Counted from the first letter of the stretch, positions 43,006 through 51,939 are shown. The stretch: DNA of 64,000 nt from UBA1794 sp050946375 (GCA_050946375.1 JBMNUT010000010.1:43321-107320), one strand, 5' to 3'. Notes: generated by a model not told the origin, from the letters alone. Numbers and translations: made by a program.

Positions 43006-43986
43006 ATGGACAAATTATTGCAATTGCGGGCACCTGTAGAGAATGATTTGAAGCAATTTTCCGAACTCTTCGATGAAGTATTGGTTTCGTCGAATCCTTT
43101 GTTGCAAAAGGTGTTCGACCATGTCCGTCAGCGCAAGGGGAAAATGATGCGGCCTACGCTGATCATGCTCATGGCGCGTCTCCTTGGCGAGATTAACGAG
43201 CGTACTTTTCGGTCGGCCGTCTCTTTGGAATTGCTGCATACGGCCAGTTTGATTCACGACGACGTAGTAGATGAGAGTATGGAGCGCCGGGGAATGCCCT
43301 CGGTCAATGCGCTTTTTCATAATAAGGTAGCCGTCTTGTCGGGCGACTACGTGCTGGCTTCGTCATTGATGCAGGCTTCGCTGGTAAACTCACCCGTTAT
43401 TATTTCTTTGATTTCCCGTTTGGGCAGAGAACTGGCTGATGGCGAGCTGATTCAGCTGAACAATATTTCGAGCAGCGAGGTGTCGGAAGACGTTTACTTC
43501 GACATTATCCGCAAGAAGACTGCCGCGCTTTTCTCGACGTGCGCCGCGGTGGCTGCCTGCTCCGTAGATGCGGCCGAAGAGGCCGTCGGCTTTGCCTCGA
43601 CTCTGGGAGAGCTTATCGGAATTTGCTTTCAGATTCGCGACGATATCTTCGACTATTTCGACACAAGTGGCACTATCGGCAAGCCTACGGGCAACGATAT
43701 GCGCGAGGGGAAACTGACCCTTCCGGCCATTTACGCCTACCATCGTGCGGCGGGCGACAAGCGTATCGAGCAGTTGGTGCAGCGCATCAAGTCGCAGAAG
43801 GCTACCTCTGAGGAGATTCACGAGATGATTGATTTCTCGGTGGCGCAGGGCGGCATTGAATACGCCGAGCAACGCATGGAAGAGTTGAAGAAGGGTGCCA
43901 AATTCATGCTTTCCACCTATCCGGATTCGCCGGTCCGCGGAGCACTGGAGGCCTATATTGACTACGTTTCCGAGCGGAAATCGTGA
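43006..43986 (+). CDS. Polyprenyl diphosphate synthase
   Basis: A 326-residue trans-prenyltransferase that extends allylic diphosphates with isopentenyl diphosphate, probably to the quinone side chain. The first Asp-rich motif is LIHDDVVDES (~residue 83) and the second is QIRDDIFDYFD (~residue 212); FQIRDD, GKPTGNDMREGK and RPTLIML are also typical. Chain length cannot be read with certainty. It is monocistronic and followed by a repeat array. Confidence 0.93.
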   Translation: MDKLLQLRAPVENDLKQFSELFDEVLVSSNPLLQKVFDHVRQRKGKMMRPTLIMLMARLLGEINERTFRSAVSLELLHTASLIHDDVVDESMERRGMPSVNALFHNKVAVLSGDYVLASSLMQASLVNSPVIISLISRLGRELADGELIQLNNISSSEVSEDVYFDIIRKKTAALFSTCAAVAACSVDAAEEAVGFASTLGELIGICFQIRDDIFDYFDTSGTIGKPTGNDMREGKLTLPAIYAYHRAAGDKRIEQLVQRIKSQKATSEEIHEMIDFSVAQGGIEYAEQRMEELKKGAKFMLSTYPDSPVRGALEAYIDYVSERKS

Positions 43987-44000
43987 ACTTTCCGGAGGCG

Positions 44001-44066
44001 TTTTTCCGGAAAACAGGCAGCACTTTTGGCTGAAACTACCGCTACTTTTACGACAAAGCCCCGGGC
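44001..44066. repeat. 22-nt phased repeats, 3 units
   Basis: Units at 44001-44022 (TTTTTCCGGAAAACAGGCAG plus two bases), 44023-44044 and 44045-44066, beginning 15 nt after the polyprenyl synthase stop. Confidence 0.65.
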
Positions 44067-44136
44067 CTTTGCATGAGCAAGCCCGAGGCTTTTTGTGGTA
44101 TGTGCCGGCTCCTTGGGGTGGGGGGAGCGGCTGTTT

Positions 44137-45048
44137 TCAGAAGAGGTGCACCTCCTCGTCCGTTATTTCGGAGAGCAGGGTGTTGGCCAGGCGGGAGGTG
44201 CCGATGCGGAAGTACTGGTTCGACAGCCATTCTGCGCCTAAGACTTCTTTGACAATCGTATAGTACTGGAGTGCGTCGCGCACGGAGTTAATGCCTCCAG
44301 CGGCTTTAAAACCAGCTTTCCGGCCTGTTTTTTCGTAGTATTCACGCAGCGTCTGGCACATGATGAGGGCTGCTTCGGGCGTGGCGCCTCCGGCTTCGGG
44401 CAGTTTTCCGGTCGATGTTTTCAGGAAGTCGGCACCGGAATAGAGCGCCAGGATGGCGGCTTTCTTGATGAGCGAAGGCTCTTTGAGCAGGCCGGTTTCC
44501 AGTATTACCTTCAGCCTGCCTTCTTCTCCGCACAAGGCTTTCTGCTCTTCCATTTCGTCGCAGATGGCCTCGTAGTCGCCGCTCAGGAATTTCCCGATGT
44601 TCATGACGATGTCTATCTCCGTCGCCCCGTCTTTCCGGCAGAGTGCCGTCTCGGCCATCTTCACCTCCGGCAGGGTCTGCGCGTGGGGGAAGCCTCCGCT
44701 CACGGCAGCTATCTCCACGCCGTCGGCTTCGAGCGAGTCGCTGACGATTTTCACCAGTGCGGGGTAGACGCAGATGGCGGCTACGTTCTCCAGATCGCCG
44801 TATTCATCGACAAATTTGTTGACCGATTCGGTCAGTTTCAGTATGGATTCTTCCGTGTCGTCCGTATGCAGGGAGGTCAGGTCTACGCAGTGCAGGAGGA
44901 ATTTCCGCACCTCTTTTGTGTCGTTTTCGGCCAGGTGCTGTTCGAGCAGCTGATGTACTTCGCGGCTCACCTGAGCCTTGTCCAGGTTCGTGTCGTAGCG
45001 CTCCAAGGCGGTGTCGTACTTGCTTTTTTCCAAATCGTGGGTATGCAT
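44137..45048 (-). CDS. deoC: Deoxyribose-phosphate aldolase
   Basis: A 303-residue class I aldolase that splits 2-deoxyribose-5-phosphate to glyceraldehyde-3-phosphate and acetaldehyde in deoxynucleoside salvage. The Schiff-base Lys is in GADFLKTSTGK, and the second active-site Lys is in AGFKAAGGI. The N-terminal ~50 residues before the barrel are longer than in the E. coli enzyme, as usual for the longer DeoC type in Bacteroidetes. It is the last gene of a leftward housekeeping cluster (mnmG, uvrC, dtd, MazG-like, deoC). Confidence 0.95.
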   Translation of the reverse strand: MHTHDLEKSKYDTALERYDTNLDKAQVSREVHQLLEQHLAENDTKEVRKFLLHCVDLTSLHTDDTEESILKLTESVNKFVDEYGDLENVAAICVYPALVKIVSDSLEADGVEIAAVSGGFPHAQTLPEVKMAETALCRKDGATEIDIVMNIGKFLSGDYEAICDEMEEQKALCGEEGRLKVILETGLLKEPSLIKKAAILALYSGADFLKTSTGKLPEAGGATPEAALIMCQTLREYYEKTGRKAGFKAAGGINSVRDALQYYTIVKEVLGAEWLSNQYFRIGTSRLANTLLSEITDEEVHLF

Positions 45049-45090
45049 GTTGGGTCGGTTTTTAGGTTTCGGGAATGTGGGGTAGGTGGT

Positions 45091-45420
45091 TCAGCCGTTC
45101 TTCAGTTTGGGGTTTTCGAGATGCCGGGTGCGGTCGCGCCGGGTTTTCTTCTCGATGGTTTCGCGAAAGGCCTGCGTCAGGTCGACTCCGGTCTGGTTGG
45201 CCAGGCAGATGAGCACCCACAAAATGTCGGCCATCTCCTCGCTCAGGTTGCATTTCTCGCCTTCTTTGAACGACTGGTCGCCGTACTTGCGGGCCATGAC
45301 GCGGGCCAATTCGCCCACTTCTTCCGTGAGTACGGCCATGTTGGTCAGCTCGCTGAAGTAGCGTACTCCGTAGGTCTTGATCCAGTTGTCTACGGCTTTT
45401 TGAGCTTCTTCTATTGTCAT
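45091..45420 (-). CDS. MazG-like nucleotide pyrophosphohydrolase
   Basis: A 109-residue all-alpha NTP pyrophosphatase of the MazG/dUTPase-like superfamily. The metal-binding EEVGELA (~residue 32) and EEMADILW (~residue 61) motifs are both present. It probably removes pyrophosphate from non-canonical or excess dNTPs. It lies 42 nt upstream of deoC in the same direction, fitting a nucleotide-metabolism operon. Confidence 0.9.
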   Translation of the reverse strand: MTIEEAQKAVDNWIKTYGVRYFSELTNMAVLTEEVGELARVMARKYGDQSFKEGEKCNLSEEMADILWVLICLANQTGVDLTQAFRETIEKKTRRDRTRHLENPKLKNG

Positions 45421-45441
45421 TTTTTTTCGGGTATATAGAGT

Positions 45442-45527
45442 CTTCGGGAAGCGCGCTGCGGCTTTCGGGCGAAAGCGGCAGGGCTTTTTGGAAAAAGATG
45501 CGGCACTTTTTCCGGCGTGTGCCGCCT
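45442..45527. repeat. 22-nt phased repeats, 4 units
   Basis: A 20-nt unit (45442-45461) then three 22-nt units at 45462, 45484 (CTTTTTGGAAAAAGATGCGG plus two bases) and 45506, filling the gap between dtd and the MazG-like gene. Confidence 0.6.
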
Positions 45528-45531
45528 GTTT

Positions 45532-45984
45532 TTATTCGCGGTTCTTGCTGTCCATGCAGATTGTCACGGGGCCGTCGTTGAGCAGTTCCACCTTCATGTC
45601 GGCGCCGAACTGCCCGGTTTCAACGCTCTTGCCGAGGCGTTCGGAGACTTCGCTGCAGAACTTTTCGTAGAGCGGTATGGCCGTCTCGTGGCGCGCTGCG
45701 CGGATGTACGACGGGCGGTTGCCTTTTTTGGTGGAAGCCATCAGGGTGAACTGGCTTACGACGAGTATGCTCCCGTCGATGTCGCATACGCTTCGGTTCA
45801 TGACGCCTTGTTCGTCGTCGAAAATGCGGAGGTTTACGGCCTTTTGCGCCAGCCAGCTGACGTCTTCTGCCGTATCGGCTTCCTCAATGCCGAGCAGGAT
45901 GAGCAATCCTTGCCCTATGGAGCCGTGTACATGCCCCTCGATGGTGACGGAAGCATGCGTTACTCTTTGGATTACGATTCTCAT
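45532..45984 (-). CDS. dtd: D-aminoacyl-tRNA deacylase
   Basis: A 150-residue DTD that removes D-amino acids (and glycine from tRNA-Ala) from mischarged tRNA. The hallmark motifs are VSQFTLMA (SQFT) and NDGPVT (NxGP). The start at 45984 matches MRIVIQRV, the canonical family N-terminus; an in-frame extension of 78 codons overlaps uvrC and lacks similarity. A -7 box lies 8 nt upstream of the ATG, so dtd may have its own near-leaderless transcript. Confidence 0.95.
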   Translation of the reverse strand: MRIVIQRVTHASVTIEGHVHGSIGQGLLILLGIEEADTAEDVSWLAQKAVNLRIFDDEQGVMNRSVCDIDGSILVVSQFTLMASTKKGNRPSYIRAARHETAIPLYEKFCSEVSERLGKSVETGQFGADMKVELLNDGPVTICMDSKNRE

Positions 45985-45992
45985 GATGGTTG

Positions 45993-46000
45993 CAAAAGTA
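45993..46000 (-). promoter_or_regulatory. -7 box for dtd
   Basis: TACTTTTG on the minus strand, 8 nt from the ATG at 45984, in the uvrC-dtd gap. Confidence 0.45.
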
Positions 46001-46030
46001 CTGCTTTTCGGCGGATTTGGCGGGGTGCTT

Positions 46031-47887
46031 TCAGGCTTTTTCTTCGGCCTCGGGCTGTGCTTCGGCCTCGGGTTTGAGCGCCTGGAGGAGCAGGGCGGCT
46101 TTCTTCTCGCCGATGAGTGCGCCGATTTCGGCCGGGTCGGCCTCGCCGATGCGCTTGAGGCTTTTGTATTTCCGCAGGAGCGTTTCCTTCGTCTTGGGCC
46201 CGATTCCCTTGATTTCATCGAGGGCGGAGTGCGTCTGGCTCTTGCTTCGGCGGTCGCGGTGGTAGGTGATTGCGTAGCGGTGCACCTCGTCCTGGATGCG
46301 CTCGAGCAGGTGGAAGAGCGCCGTGCCCTGCTTGATGCCTACGACGACCGGCGGAAATCCGAAAAGCACTTCCGAAGTGCGGTGTTTGCGATCCTTGGCC
46401 AGCCCGACGATGGGTATGTCCAGCCCCAATTCATCGCATATTGTCTGCCGCAGGGCTTCCATTTGGCCTTTTCCGCCGTCGGCAACAATCAGATCGGGCA
46501 GGGGACTGCTCTCTTCGAGGGCCCGTTTGTAGCGGCGGTAGGCCACTTCGCGCATCGAGGCGTAGTCGTCGCCGCCTTCTCCGCCCTTGATCTGGTATTT
46601 CCGATATTCGCTTTTGGCGGGTTTGGCCTTGAGGAAAACGACGCATCCGGCCACGGGGTCGCTTCCTTGTATGTGGGAATTGTCGAAACACTCGATGCGG
46701 TTGGGCAGTTTGAGCAGGTGTAATTGCTCCTGAATCTCCTTCATCAGGCGCACGCTGCGCTGCTCAGGATTGAGTTTCTCGGCCTGTTTCAGGCGGTCGA
46801 GCTTGTATTGTTTGACGTTGAGCAGGGACAAATCCAGCAGTTTCTTGCGGTCGCCGCCCTTGGGTACGGTGAATTCGACTCCGTTCATCTCCACTTCGGG
46901 GAGGAAGGGGACGATGATTTCGGTGGCCGTGCTGCCGTAGCGCTCGCGCATCTCCACGATTCCCATCATGAGCAGCTCCTCGTCGCTCTCGTCGAGCTTC
47001 TTCTTGTATTCGAAAGTGAAGGCGCGGTTGATGCAGCCCTGCGTGATGTGGAGGAAATTGATGTAGGCCACCTTCTCGTCGGACAGGATGGAAAAGACGT
47101 CTACGTTCGTCACATTCCGGCCGACGACTTCGGATTTTGCCTTGTAGCTCTCGATGAGTTCGTACATTTCCTTGGCCTTCTGTGCCTCTTCAAAACGTAG
47201 TTCCCGGGCGGCTTCCTGCATCTTGTGCAGGTATTCGCGGCTGATTTCTTCGGTATTTCCCCGAAGAATTTTCTTGGCGCGCTCGATGTTGGCGTTGTAT
47301 TCTTCGCGGCTGATGGCGCCCACGCACGGGCCGTCGCATTTCTTGATGTGGTAGTCCAGGCAGACTTTATACTTCCCGCTGGCAATTTTCTCCTGCTGGA
47401 GCGGGAGGCGGCAGCTGCGCACATGGAAAATTTTGCCGATGAGTTCGAGCACGGCGTACATGGAAGGCAGATGCGTGTACGGGCCAAAGTAGGTCCCGTT
47501 GCGCTTGTCGATGCGCCGGGTCTTGTAGATACGGGGAAATTCTTCCTTGCTTACGCAGATTTGGGGGTAGGTCTTGTCGTCCTTGAGCAGTACGTTGTAC
47601 TTCGGTTTGTACTGCTTGATGAGGTTGTTCTCGAGCAGGAGTGCGTCTTCTTCGCTGCGTACTACGATGTATTTGATGTCGCAAATGTGGCGAACGAGCA
47701 GCCGTGTCTTCAGGCTCTCATGCTCTTTATTAAAATAGGAAGAGACTCGCCGCTTGAGGTTCTTGGCCTTTCCAACGTAGATTACGTTTCCCTCTGCTCC
47801 GATGTATTGGTAAATGCCGGGCAAGTCCGGCAGATTGTTGACGATTCCTTTCAGCTTTTTCTCGTAGAGTTCGTTTTCGGTGCTCAT
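46031..47887 (-). CDS. uvrC: Excinuclease ABC subunit C
   Basis: A 618-residue subunit that makes both incisions in nucleotide-excision repair. The N-terminal GIY-YIG nuclease (GIYQYIGAEGNVIYVGKAKNLKRR, residues ~19-42) is followed by the Cys-containing HIKKCDGPCVG, a UVR motif around residue 200-240, the RNase H-like domain (IECFDNSHIQG, LIVADGGKGQ) and a C-terminal helix-hairpin-helix (IKGIGPKTKETLL). A hydrophilic Glu/Ala tail ends the protein. It shares the cluster with mnmG upstream. Confidence 0.97.
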   Translation of the reverse strand: MSTENELYEKKLKGIVNNLPDLPGIYQYIGAEGNVIYVGKAKNLKRRVSSYFNKEHESLKTRLLVRHICDIKYIVVRSEEDALLLENNLIKQYKPKYNVLLKDDKTYPQICVSKEEFPRIYKTRRIDKRNGTYFGPYTHLPSMYAVLELIGKIFHVRSCRLPLQQEKIASGKYKVCLDYHIKKCDGPCVGAISREEYNANIERAKKILRGNTEEISREYLHKMQEAARELRFEEAQKAKEMYELIESYKAKSEVVGRNVTNVDVFSILSDEKVAYINFLHITQGCINRAFTFEYKKKLDESDEELLMMGIVEMRERYGSTATEIIVPFLPEVEMNGVEFTVPKGGDRKKLLDLSLLNVKQYKLDRLKQAEKLNPEQRSVRLMKEIQEQLHLLKLPNRIECFDNSHIQGSDPVAGCVVFLKAKPAKSEYRKYQIKGGEGGDDYASMREVAYRRYKRALEESSPLPDLIVADGGKGQMEALRQTICDELGLDIPIVGLAKDRKHRTSEVLFGFPPVVVGIKQGTALFHLLERIQDEVHRYAITYHRDRRSKSQTHSALDEIKGIGPKTKETLLRKYKSLKRIGEADPAEIGALIGEKKAALLLQALKPEAEAQPEAEEKA

Positions 47888-47897
47888 AGTCCTTGGC

Positions 47898-47985
47898 CTT
47901 TCTTCTGATTCATGCGGTGCTTTCGGAAGAAAGTGCAGGCACTTTTCTCCGAAAGTCCTGCCGCTTTCTTTTTACGGTCTTGCAC
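47898..47985. repeat. 22-nt phased repeats, 4 units
   Basis: Units at 47898, 47920, 47942 and 47964. The second ends AAAGTGCAGGCA and, with the next CTTTT, gives an AAAGTG/CACTTT hairpin. The array lies just upstream of uvrC. Confidence 0.6.
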
Positions 47986-48072
47986 CGTTGGAAACGTACT
48001 TTAAGTACACTCTATAAAATGATGCCTAACTTGTTACGCTTTAGTGCGTTGCGCGGTTGAAGTTTATGCGTT

Positions 48073-48088
48073 TGTTTCACGTGGAACA
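48073..48088. promoter_or_regulatory. parS: parS-like site
   Basis: TGTTTCACGTGGAACA, 15 of 16 bases identical to the bacterial parS consensus TGTTTCACGTGAAACA. The right half equals the half-site of the other common form, TGTTCCACGTGGAACA. It is 10 nt past the mnmG stop. No other match was noticed in the window, and no parA/parB gene is present. Confidence 0.7.
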
Positions 48089-48098
48089 CTGCCGCCGT

Positions 48099-49982
48099 TT
48101 ATTTCTGCGCGAGCACCAGCAGGGCGTTGATGTCGCTGGGAGAAACGCCGGGAATGCGGCTTGCCTGGGCCAGCGTGTCCGGGTCTATTCGCGCGAGCTT
48201 CTGGCGTGCTTCGGTGGAGAGGCACTGAAGCGAGGAATAGTCGAACTTCCCTTTGATTTTGATGTACTCCAATCGCTGCATCTTCTCGGCAATGAGCCGT
48301 TCGCGCTCGATGTATCCGGAATACTTCATGCGCACTTCGGCCGCTTCCTCTATCTCTTCGCGCATCGGGCCGAGGCTTTCCAGCAGAGCCTTGAGTTCCG
48401 GAATATATTCGGCCATGCCTTTGAGCGAAACCTGCGGACGCTCGATGAGTTCCGACAGCCGGCATCCGCGGCGCAGCGGGGTAGTGCCCATCTGTTCCAG
48501 CGCAGCGGCCAGCGTGGGGTCGGTAGCCTTCAGGTGCCTTTCGCGGGCAAATTGCAGGATGCGCTCCATGCCTTCTTCTTTCTCGCGCAGCGTCTGGCTG
48601 CGGAGCGGCGAGGCCAGTCCGAGCGTCTCGGCCTTGGGCGTGAGCCGGAGGTCGGCATCGTCCTGGCGGAGGAGGATGCGGTATTCGGCCCGCGAGGTAA
48701 ACATGCGGTAGGGTTCGTCTACGCCTTTTGTCACCAAGTCATCGATCAATACGCCGATGTAGGCTTCGTCGCGCCCCAGAACGAACGGCTCGCCTCCGCC
48801 GCACTTGAGGGCTGCGTTGATGCCGGCCACGAGGCCTTGCCCGCCGGCTTCCTCATATCCGGTCGTGCCGTTCACCTGCCCTGCGAGGAAAAGGCCGTCG
48901 ATTACTTTCGACTCCAGCGTATGGATAAGCTGCGTGGGGTCGAAGAAATCGTATTCGATGGCGTATCCCGGGCGGTAAACTGCGATGTCGCGGAATGCGG
49001 GGATGTGCTTCAGTGCTTCGATTTGTATCTCCATCGGGAGCGACGACGAGTAGCCGTTCAGGTAGAACTCCTGGGTGCTTTCGCCCTCAGGCTCCAGGAA
49101 AAGCTGGTGTTGCTCCTTGCTTTCGAAGGTAACGATCTTGGTCTCGATGCTCGGACAGTAGCGGGGGCCGATGCTTTTGATTTGCCCGTTGTAGAGCGGG
49201 GACTGTGCCAGTCCGCTCCGCAGTACGCGGTGGACTTCCGGATTCGTGAAGCAGGTCCAGCAAGGGCGTTGCGCCAAGGGGCGGGAAGCGGAGGAGGGAA
49301 GGAACGAAAAACGGTGGAAATCGTTTTCGCCCTCCTGTATTTCCAAGTCTTCGAAGTGCACGCTCCGTCCGTCGATGCGTACCGGTGTGCCGGTTTTCAT
49401 GCGTCCCGTGCGGATTCCGTGCCGGGCTATCGACTCGGTGAGGTGGTAGGAAGCCGGTTCTGCGCTGCGCCCGCCCGGTACTTGCTTGGGGCCGATGTGC
49501 ATGAGTCCGTTGAGAAACGTCCCGGCGGTGATGATGACGCAGCGTGCGTGCAGGGTGACGCCCCACAGGGTGCGGACGCCCCGCACCGTGCCGTGCTCCA
49601 CAAGCAGTTCTTCGACGGTGTCTTGCCAGATGCGCAGGTTGGGGGTATTCTCCAATACTTCCCGCCAGTTCCAGATAAACTTGCCGCGGTCGCACTGCGC
49701 ACGCGGGCTCCACATGGCCGGGCCCTTGGAGCGGTTCAGCAGACGGAACTGTATGGCCGAGCGGTCGGTGACGCATCCCATGTGTCCGCCCAGGGCGTCT
49801 ATCTCCCGAACGATTTGGCCTTTGGCTATTCCGCCTACGGCCGGATTGCAACTCATCTGGGCTATTTTGTTCATGTCCATGGTGACGAGGCAGGTTTGTG
49901 CCCCCATTGTGGCCGCAGCTGCCGCCGCTTCGCAACCGGCGTGCCCGGCTCCGACTACTACTACGTCGTATGAAAATTCCAT
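48099..49982 (-). CDS. mnmG: tRNA uridine modification enzyme MnmG
   Basis: A 627-residue FAD protein (GidA) that with MnmE installs carboxymethylaminomethyl at U34 of tRNAs. The FAD loop is DVVVVGAGHAGCEAA at the start; other family motifs are NPAVGGIAKGQIVREIDALGG, LAGQVNGTTGYEEAGGQG and the C-terminal YEGYI-like KYSGYIERE. The start at 49982 is the family N-terminus; the -7 box is 26 nt upstream. In relatives I recall an apt gene between mnmG and uvrC; none is here, only a repeat array and the parS-like site. Confidence 0.97.
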   Translation of the reverse strand: MEFSYDVVVVGAGHAGCEAAAAAATMGAQTCLVTMDMNKIAQMSCNPAVGGIAKGQIVREIDALGGHMGCVTDRSAIQFRLLNRSKGPAMWSPRAQCDRGKFIWNWREVLENTPNLRIWQDTVEELLVEHGTVRGVRTLWGVTLHARCVIITAGTFLNGLMHIGPKQVPGGRSAEPASYHLTESIARHGIRTGRMKTGTPVRIDGRSVHFEDLEIQEGENDFHRFSFLPSSASRPLAQRPCWTCFTNPEVHRVLRSGLAQSPLYNGQIKSIGPRYCPSIETKIVTFESKEQHQLFLEPEGESTQEFYLNGYSSSLPMEIQIEALKHIPAFRDIAVYRPGYAIEYDFFDPTQLIHTLESKVIDGLFLAGQVNGTTGYEEAGGQGLVAGINAALKCGGGEPFVLGRDEAYIGVLIDDLVTKGVDEPYRMFTSRAEYRILLRQDDADLRLTPKAETLGLASPLRSQTLREKEEGMERILQFARERHLKATDPTLAAALEQMGTTPLRRGCRLSELIERPQVSLKGMAEYIPELKALLESLGPMREEIEEAAEVRMKYSGYIERERLIAEKMQRLEYIKIKGKFDYSSLQCLSTEARQKLARIDPDTLAQASRIPGVSPSDINALLVLAQK

Positions 49983-50008
49983 TTTGTGCGCTCGTTTTTT
50001 TGATGGCG

Positions 50009-50016
50009 CAAAAGTA
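50009..50016 (-). promoter_or_regulatory. -7 box for mnmG
   Basis: TACTTTTG on the minus strand, 26 nt before the mnmG start. Confidence 0.5.
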
Positions 50017-50057
50017 CAAAAAAATGCAGGGCGCGCCTTTATTAGCCGGAAAGAATG

Positions 50058-50065
50058 TAATTTTG
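50058..50065 (+). promoter_or_regulatory. -7 box for the TatD-like gene
   Basis: TAATTTTG, 23 nt before the ATG at 50089, divergent from the mnmG promoter. Confidence 0.45.
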
Positions 50066-50088
50066 CCGTTATCGCCATACCTTTATAA

Positions 50089-50916
50089 ATGCAGCCTATG
50101 CTGGACGTTCATTCCCATGTGCCGGAAAATCGCTTCCGCTCCATCTATTCTCTGGTGCCGCCCCGTGGTTTCTGCCCCGAGGCGGGGGTGTGCTATTCGT
50201 TGGGCATTCATCCTTGGGTCGAAACCGAGTTTCGCCAGGGACTTTTCTGCTCGTTGGAGGAGCTGGAGGCGCTGGCTGCCCGTCCGGAAGTCTGTGCGGT
50301 GGGCGAGGCAGGGCTCGACCGTCTTCACCGGCCGCTGCCGGACCTGCCTCCCGGTTGCCTGCATGAGGTGCAGGCCGAGGCTTCCGCGGCCGAGCCTGAG
50401 GCATGGCGGAAGTCGGTGGAATTGCTCGAGCGGCAGGCCCGGTTGGCCGAGCGGGTGGGGAAGCCGCTGGTGCTGCATTGCGTGAAAGCGGTAGATGATA
50501 TTCTGGCTTTACAGGGGCGTCTTCGTCCGCAGGTGCCGTGGATTTTTCATGGTTTCCGGGGCAATCCGCAGCAGGCATGCCAGCTTGTGCGGCGGGGCAT
50601 CTGCCTCTCGCTGGGCGAACGGTTTCCGGCTGCCACGGCTTGTGCCATACCTGTTGCGCAGTTGCTTGTGGAAACGGACGAAAGCCGGTTGCCCATCGAT
50701 GAGATTCTCCTGCGGGTAGCTGCTGCGCGCTATGGCGCTTTGCCCGAAAAGGGGCCGCACTTTTCCGAAAAAGGGCAGGGTGTTTTTCCGAAAACGGCAG
50801 TGCCTTCTCCGGCAAGAGCTGGAGGCGGACTCTCGCAGGATGACGCTTTTCGCGATTTTGCCGATATGTTAAGGATGGAACTGGAGCACAATGTGCGGAG
50901 ACTGTTCGGCGTTTAG
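50089..50916 (+). CDS. TatD-family hydrolase with repeat-derived insertion
   Basis: A ~275-residue metal-dependent hydrolase of the TatD superfamily. MLDVHSHVPE carries the HxH metal site, AVGEAGLD the bridging Glu, LVLHCVKA the His, WIFHGFRGN the second His and LVETDESRLP the catalytic Asp. It is shorter than typical TatD nucleases. Between the last barrel element and the C-terminal helix, residues ~217-238 (LPEKGPHFSEKGQGVF region) are encoded by three 22-nt repeat units, an insertion of 66 nt that keeps the frame. Start may be at 50089 or 50098. Confidence 0.85.
   Translation: MQPMLDVHSHVPENRFRSIYSLVPPRGFCPEAGVCYSLGIHPWVETEFRQGLFCSLEELEALAARPEVCAVGEAGLDRLHRPLPDLPPGCLHEVQAEASAAEPEAWRKSVELLERQARLAERVGKPLVLHCVKAVDDILALQGRLRPQVPWIFHGFRGNPQQACQLVRRGICLSLGERFPAATACAIPVAQLLVETDESRLPIDEILLRVAAARYGALPEKGPHFSEKGQGVFPKTAVPSPARAGGGLSQDDAFRDFADMLRMELEHNVRRLFGV
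50738..50803 (+). repeat. 22-nt phased repeats inside the TatD-like gene, 3 units
   Basis: Units at 50738-50759 (CTTTGCCCGAAAAGGGGCCG plus two bases), 50760-50781 and 50782-50803. The total of 66 nt equals 22 codons, so the frame is kept although each unit is read in a different phase. Confidence 0.75.
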
Positions 50917-50927
50917 CCGGGATTGCG

Positions 50928-51800
50928 CTATAAGCGTTGCTCCGTACCCCAGCCGAGTTTTTGGCGAAGGGTGCTGAAGAAATCTTGATTCTTCCGCTTG
51001 ATGATGCGTATGCAGTGGCCTCCGCGGCGAATGCCGAGGGTGACGTCGTCGGAACAGGTGTAGTTCCGGCCGTCGATGGCTACCAGATAGTTGTGGCTGC
51101 GGCTGTCGACGTGTATGGTCAGCTGCCCGTCGTCGGGAATCAGCATGGGGCGCGTGTTCAGCGAGTGGGGGGCTACGGCGGTGAGGGCAATCGCTTTCAG
51201 CTGCGGGACGATGATGGGTCCGCCGTTGCTCAGGGAGTATGCCGTGGAGCCGGTGGGCGTGGCCACAATCAGGCCGTCGGCCTGGTAAGTGGTGATGTAC
51301 TTTTCGTTGACGTCGACGTGGATTCCGATCATCGAGGCGCTGTCCCGCTTGAGAATCGCTACCTCGTTGAGCGCAATGGAGCCTTCGGGCAGCGGGTTGC
51401 CGTCGATTCTCAGCTCGAGGGTGATGCGCTCTTCCACGCTGTACTCGTGTCGGTAGATTTCGTCGAGGGCAGTTTCCATCTCTTCCGGCGCCACGGCGGC
51501 CAGGAATCCCAGGCGCCCGGTGTTGATGCCGAGTATGGGAATCTCTTTTTCGCCTACCTTTTCGGCAGCGCGCAGGAATGTCCCGTCGCCTCCCAGGCAT
51601 ATTACCAGGTCGGCGGTGAAGTCTTTGTGGTCGATGACGCCGGCCACTGACAAGTCGGGTAGGGTGGTTTGCCGCAGAAAGTCGTAGAATTCCTTGTCCA
51701 CGTAGACCTCTGCCTGCCTTTGTCGCAGGAGTTCGAACAAATGATGTGCGTGCTGCGATTTTTTCAGTTGGTGGCAGTTGCCGAAAATGGCGAATTTCAT
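50928..51800 (-). CDS. nadK: NAD kinase
   Basis: A 290-residue ATP-NAD kinase that makes NADP. The GGDGTFLRAA motif (~residue 72) is the catalytic and nucleotide loop, followed by NTGRLGFLA and the NE-short motif with LNEVAI. TPTGSTAYSLSNGGPII forms the NAD site. The gene is convergent with the TatD-like gene, with an 11-nt gap, and divergent from pdxJ. Confidence 0.95.
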   Translation of the reverse strand: MKFAIFGNCHQLKKSQHAHHLFELLRQRQAEVYVDKEFYDFLRQTTLPDLSVAGVIDHKDFTADLVICLGGDGTFLRAAEKVGEKEIPILGINTGRLGFLAAVAPEEMETALDEIYRHEYSVEERITLELRIDGNPLPEGSIALNEVAILKRDSASMIGIHVDVNEKYITTYQADGLIVATPTGSTAYSLSNGGPIIVPQLKAIALTAVAPHSLNTRPMLIPDDGQLTIHVDSRSHNYLVAIDGRNYTCSDDVTLGIRRGGHCIRIIKRKNQDFFSTLRQKLGWGTEQRL

Positions 51801-51876
51801 TGTGGAATTCCTTTAAGAATTTAGTTTTTTAAGAATCTTTTTTGCCCGAAATCCTGCACCTTACGATAAAGAACAT

Positions 51877-51884
51877 TACTTTTG
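51877..51884 (+). promoter_or_regulatory. -7 box for pdxJ
   Basis: TACTTTTG, 55 nt before the pdxJ start; probably drives the pdxJ-exbB-exbD-tonB run. Confidence 0.5.
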
Positions 51885-51939
51885 CGCAAGAAAGGCGGTC
51901 GCAAAAGTGGGATTTTCCCCCGACCCTGACAAGTTTTAT

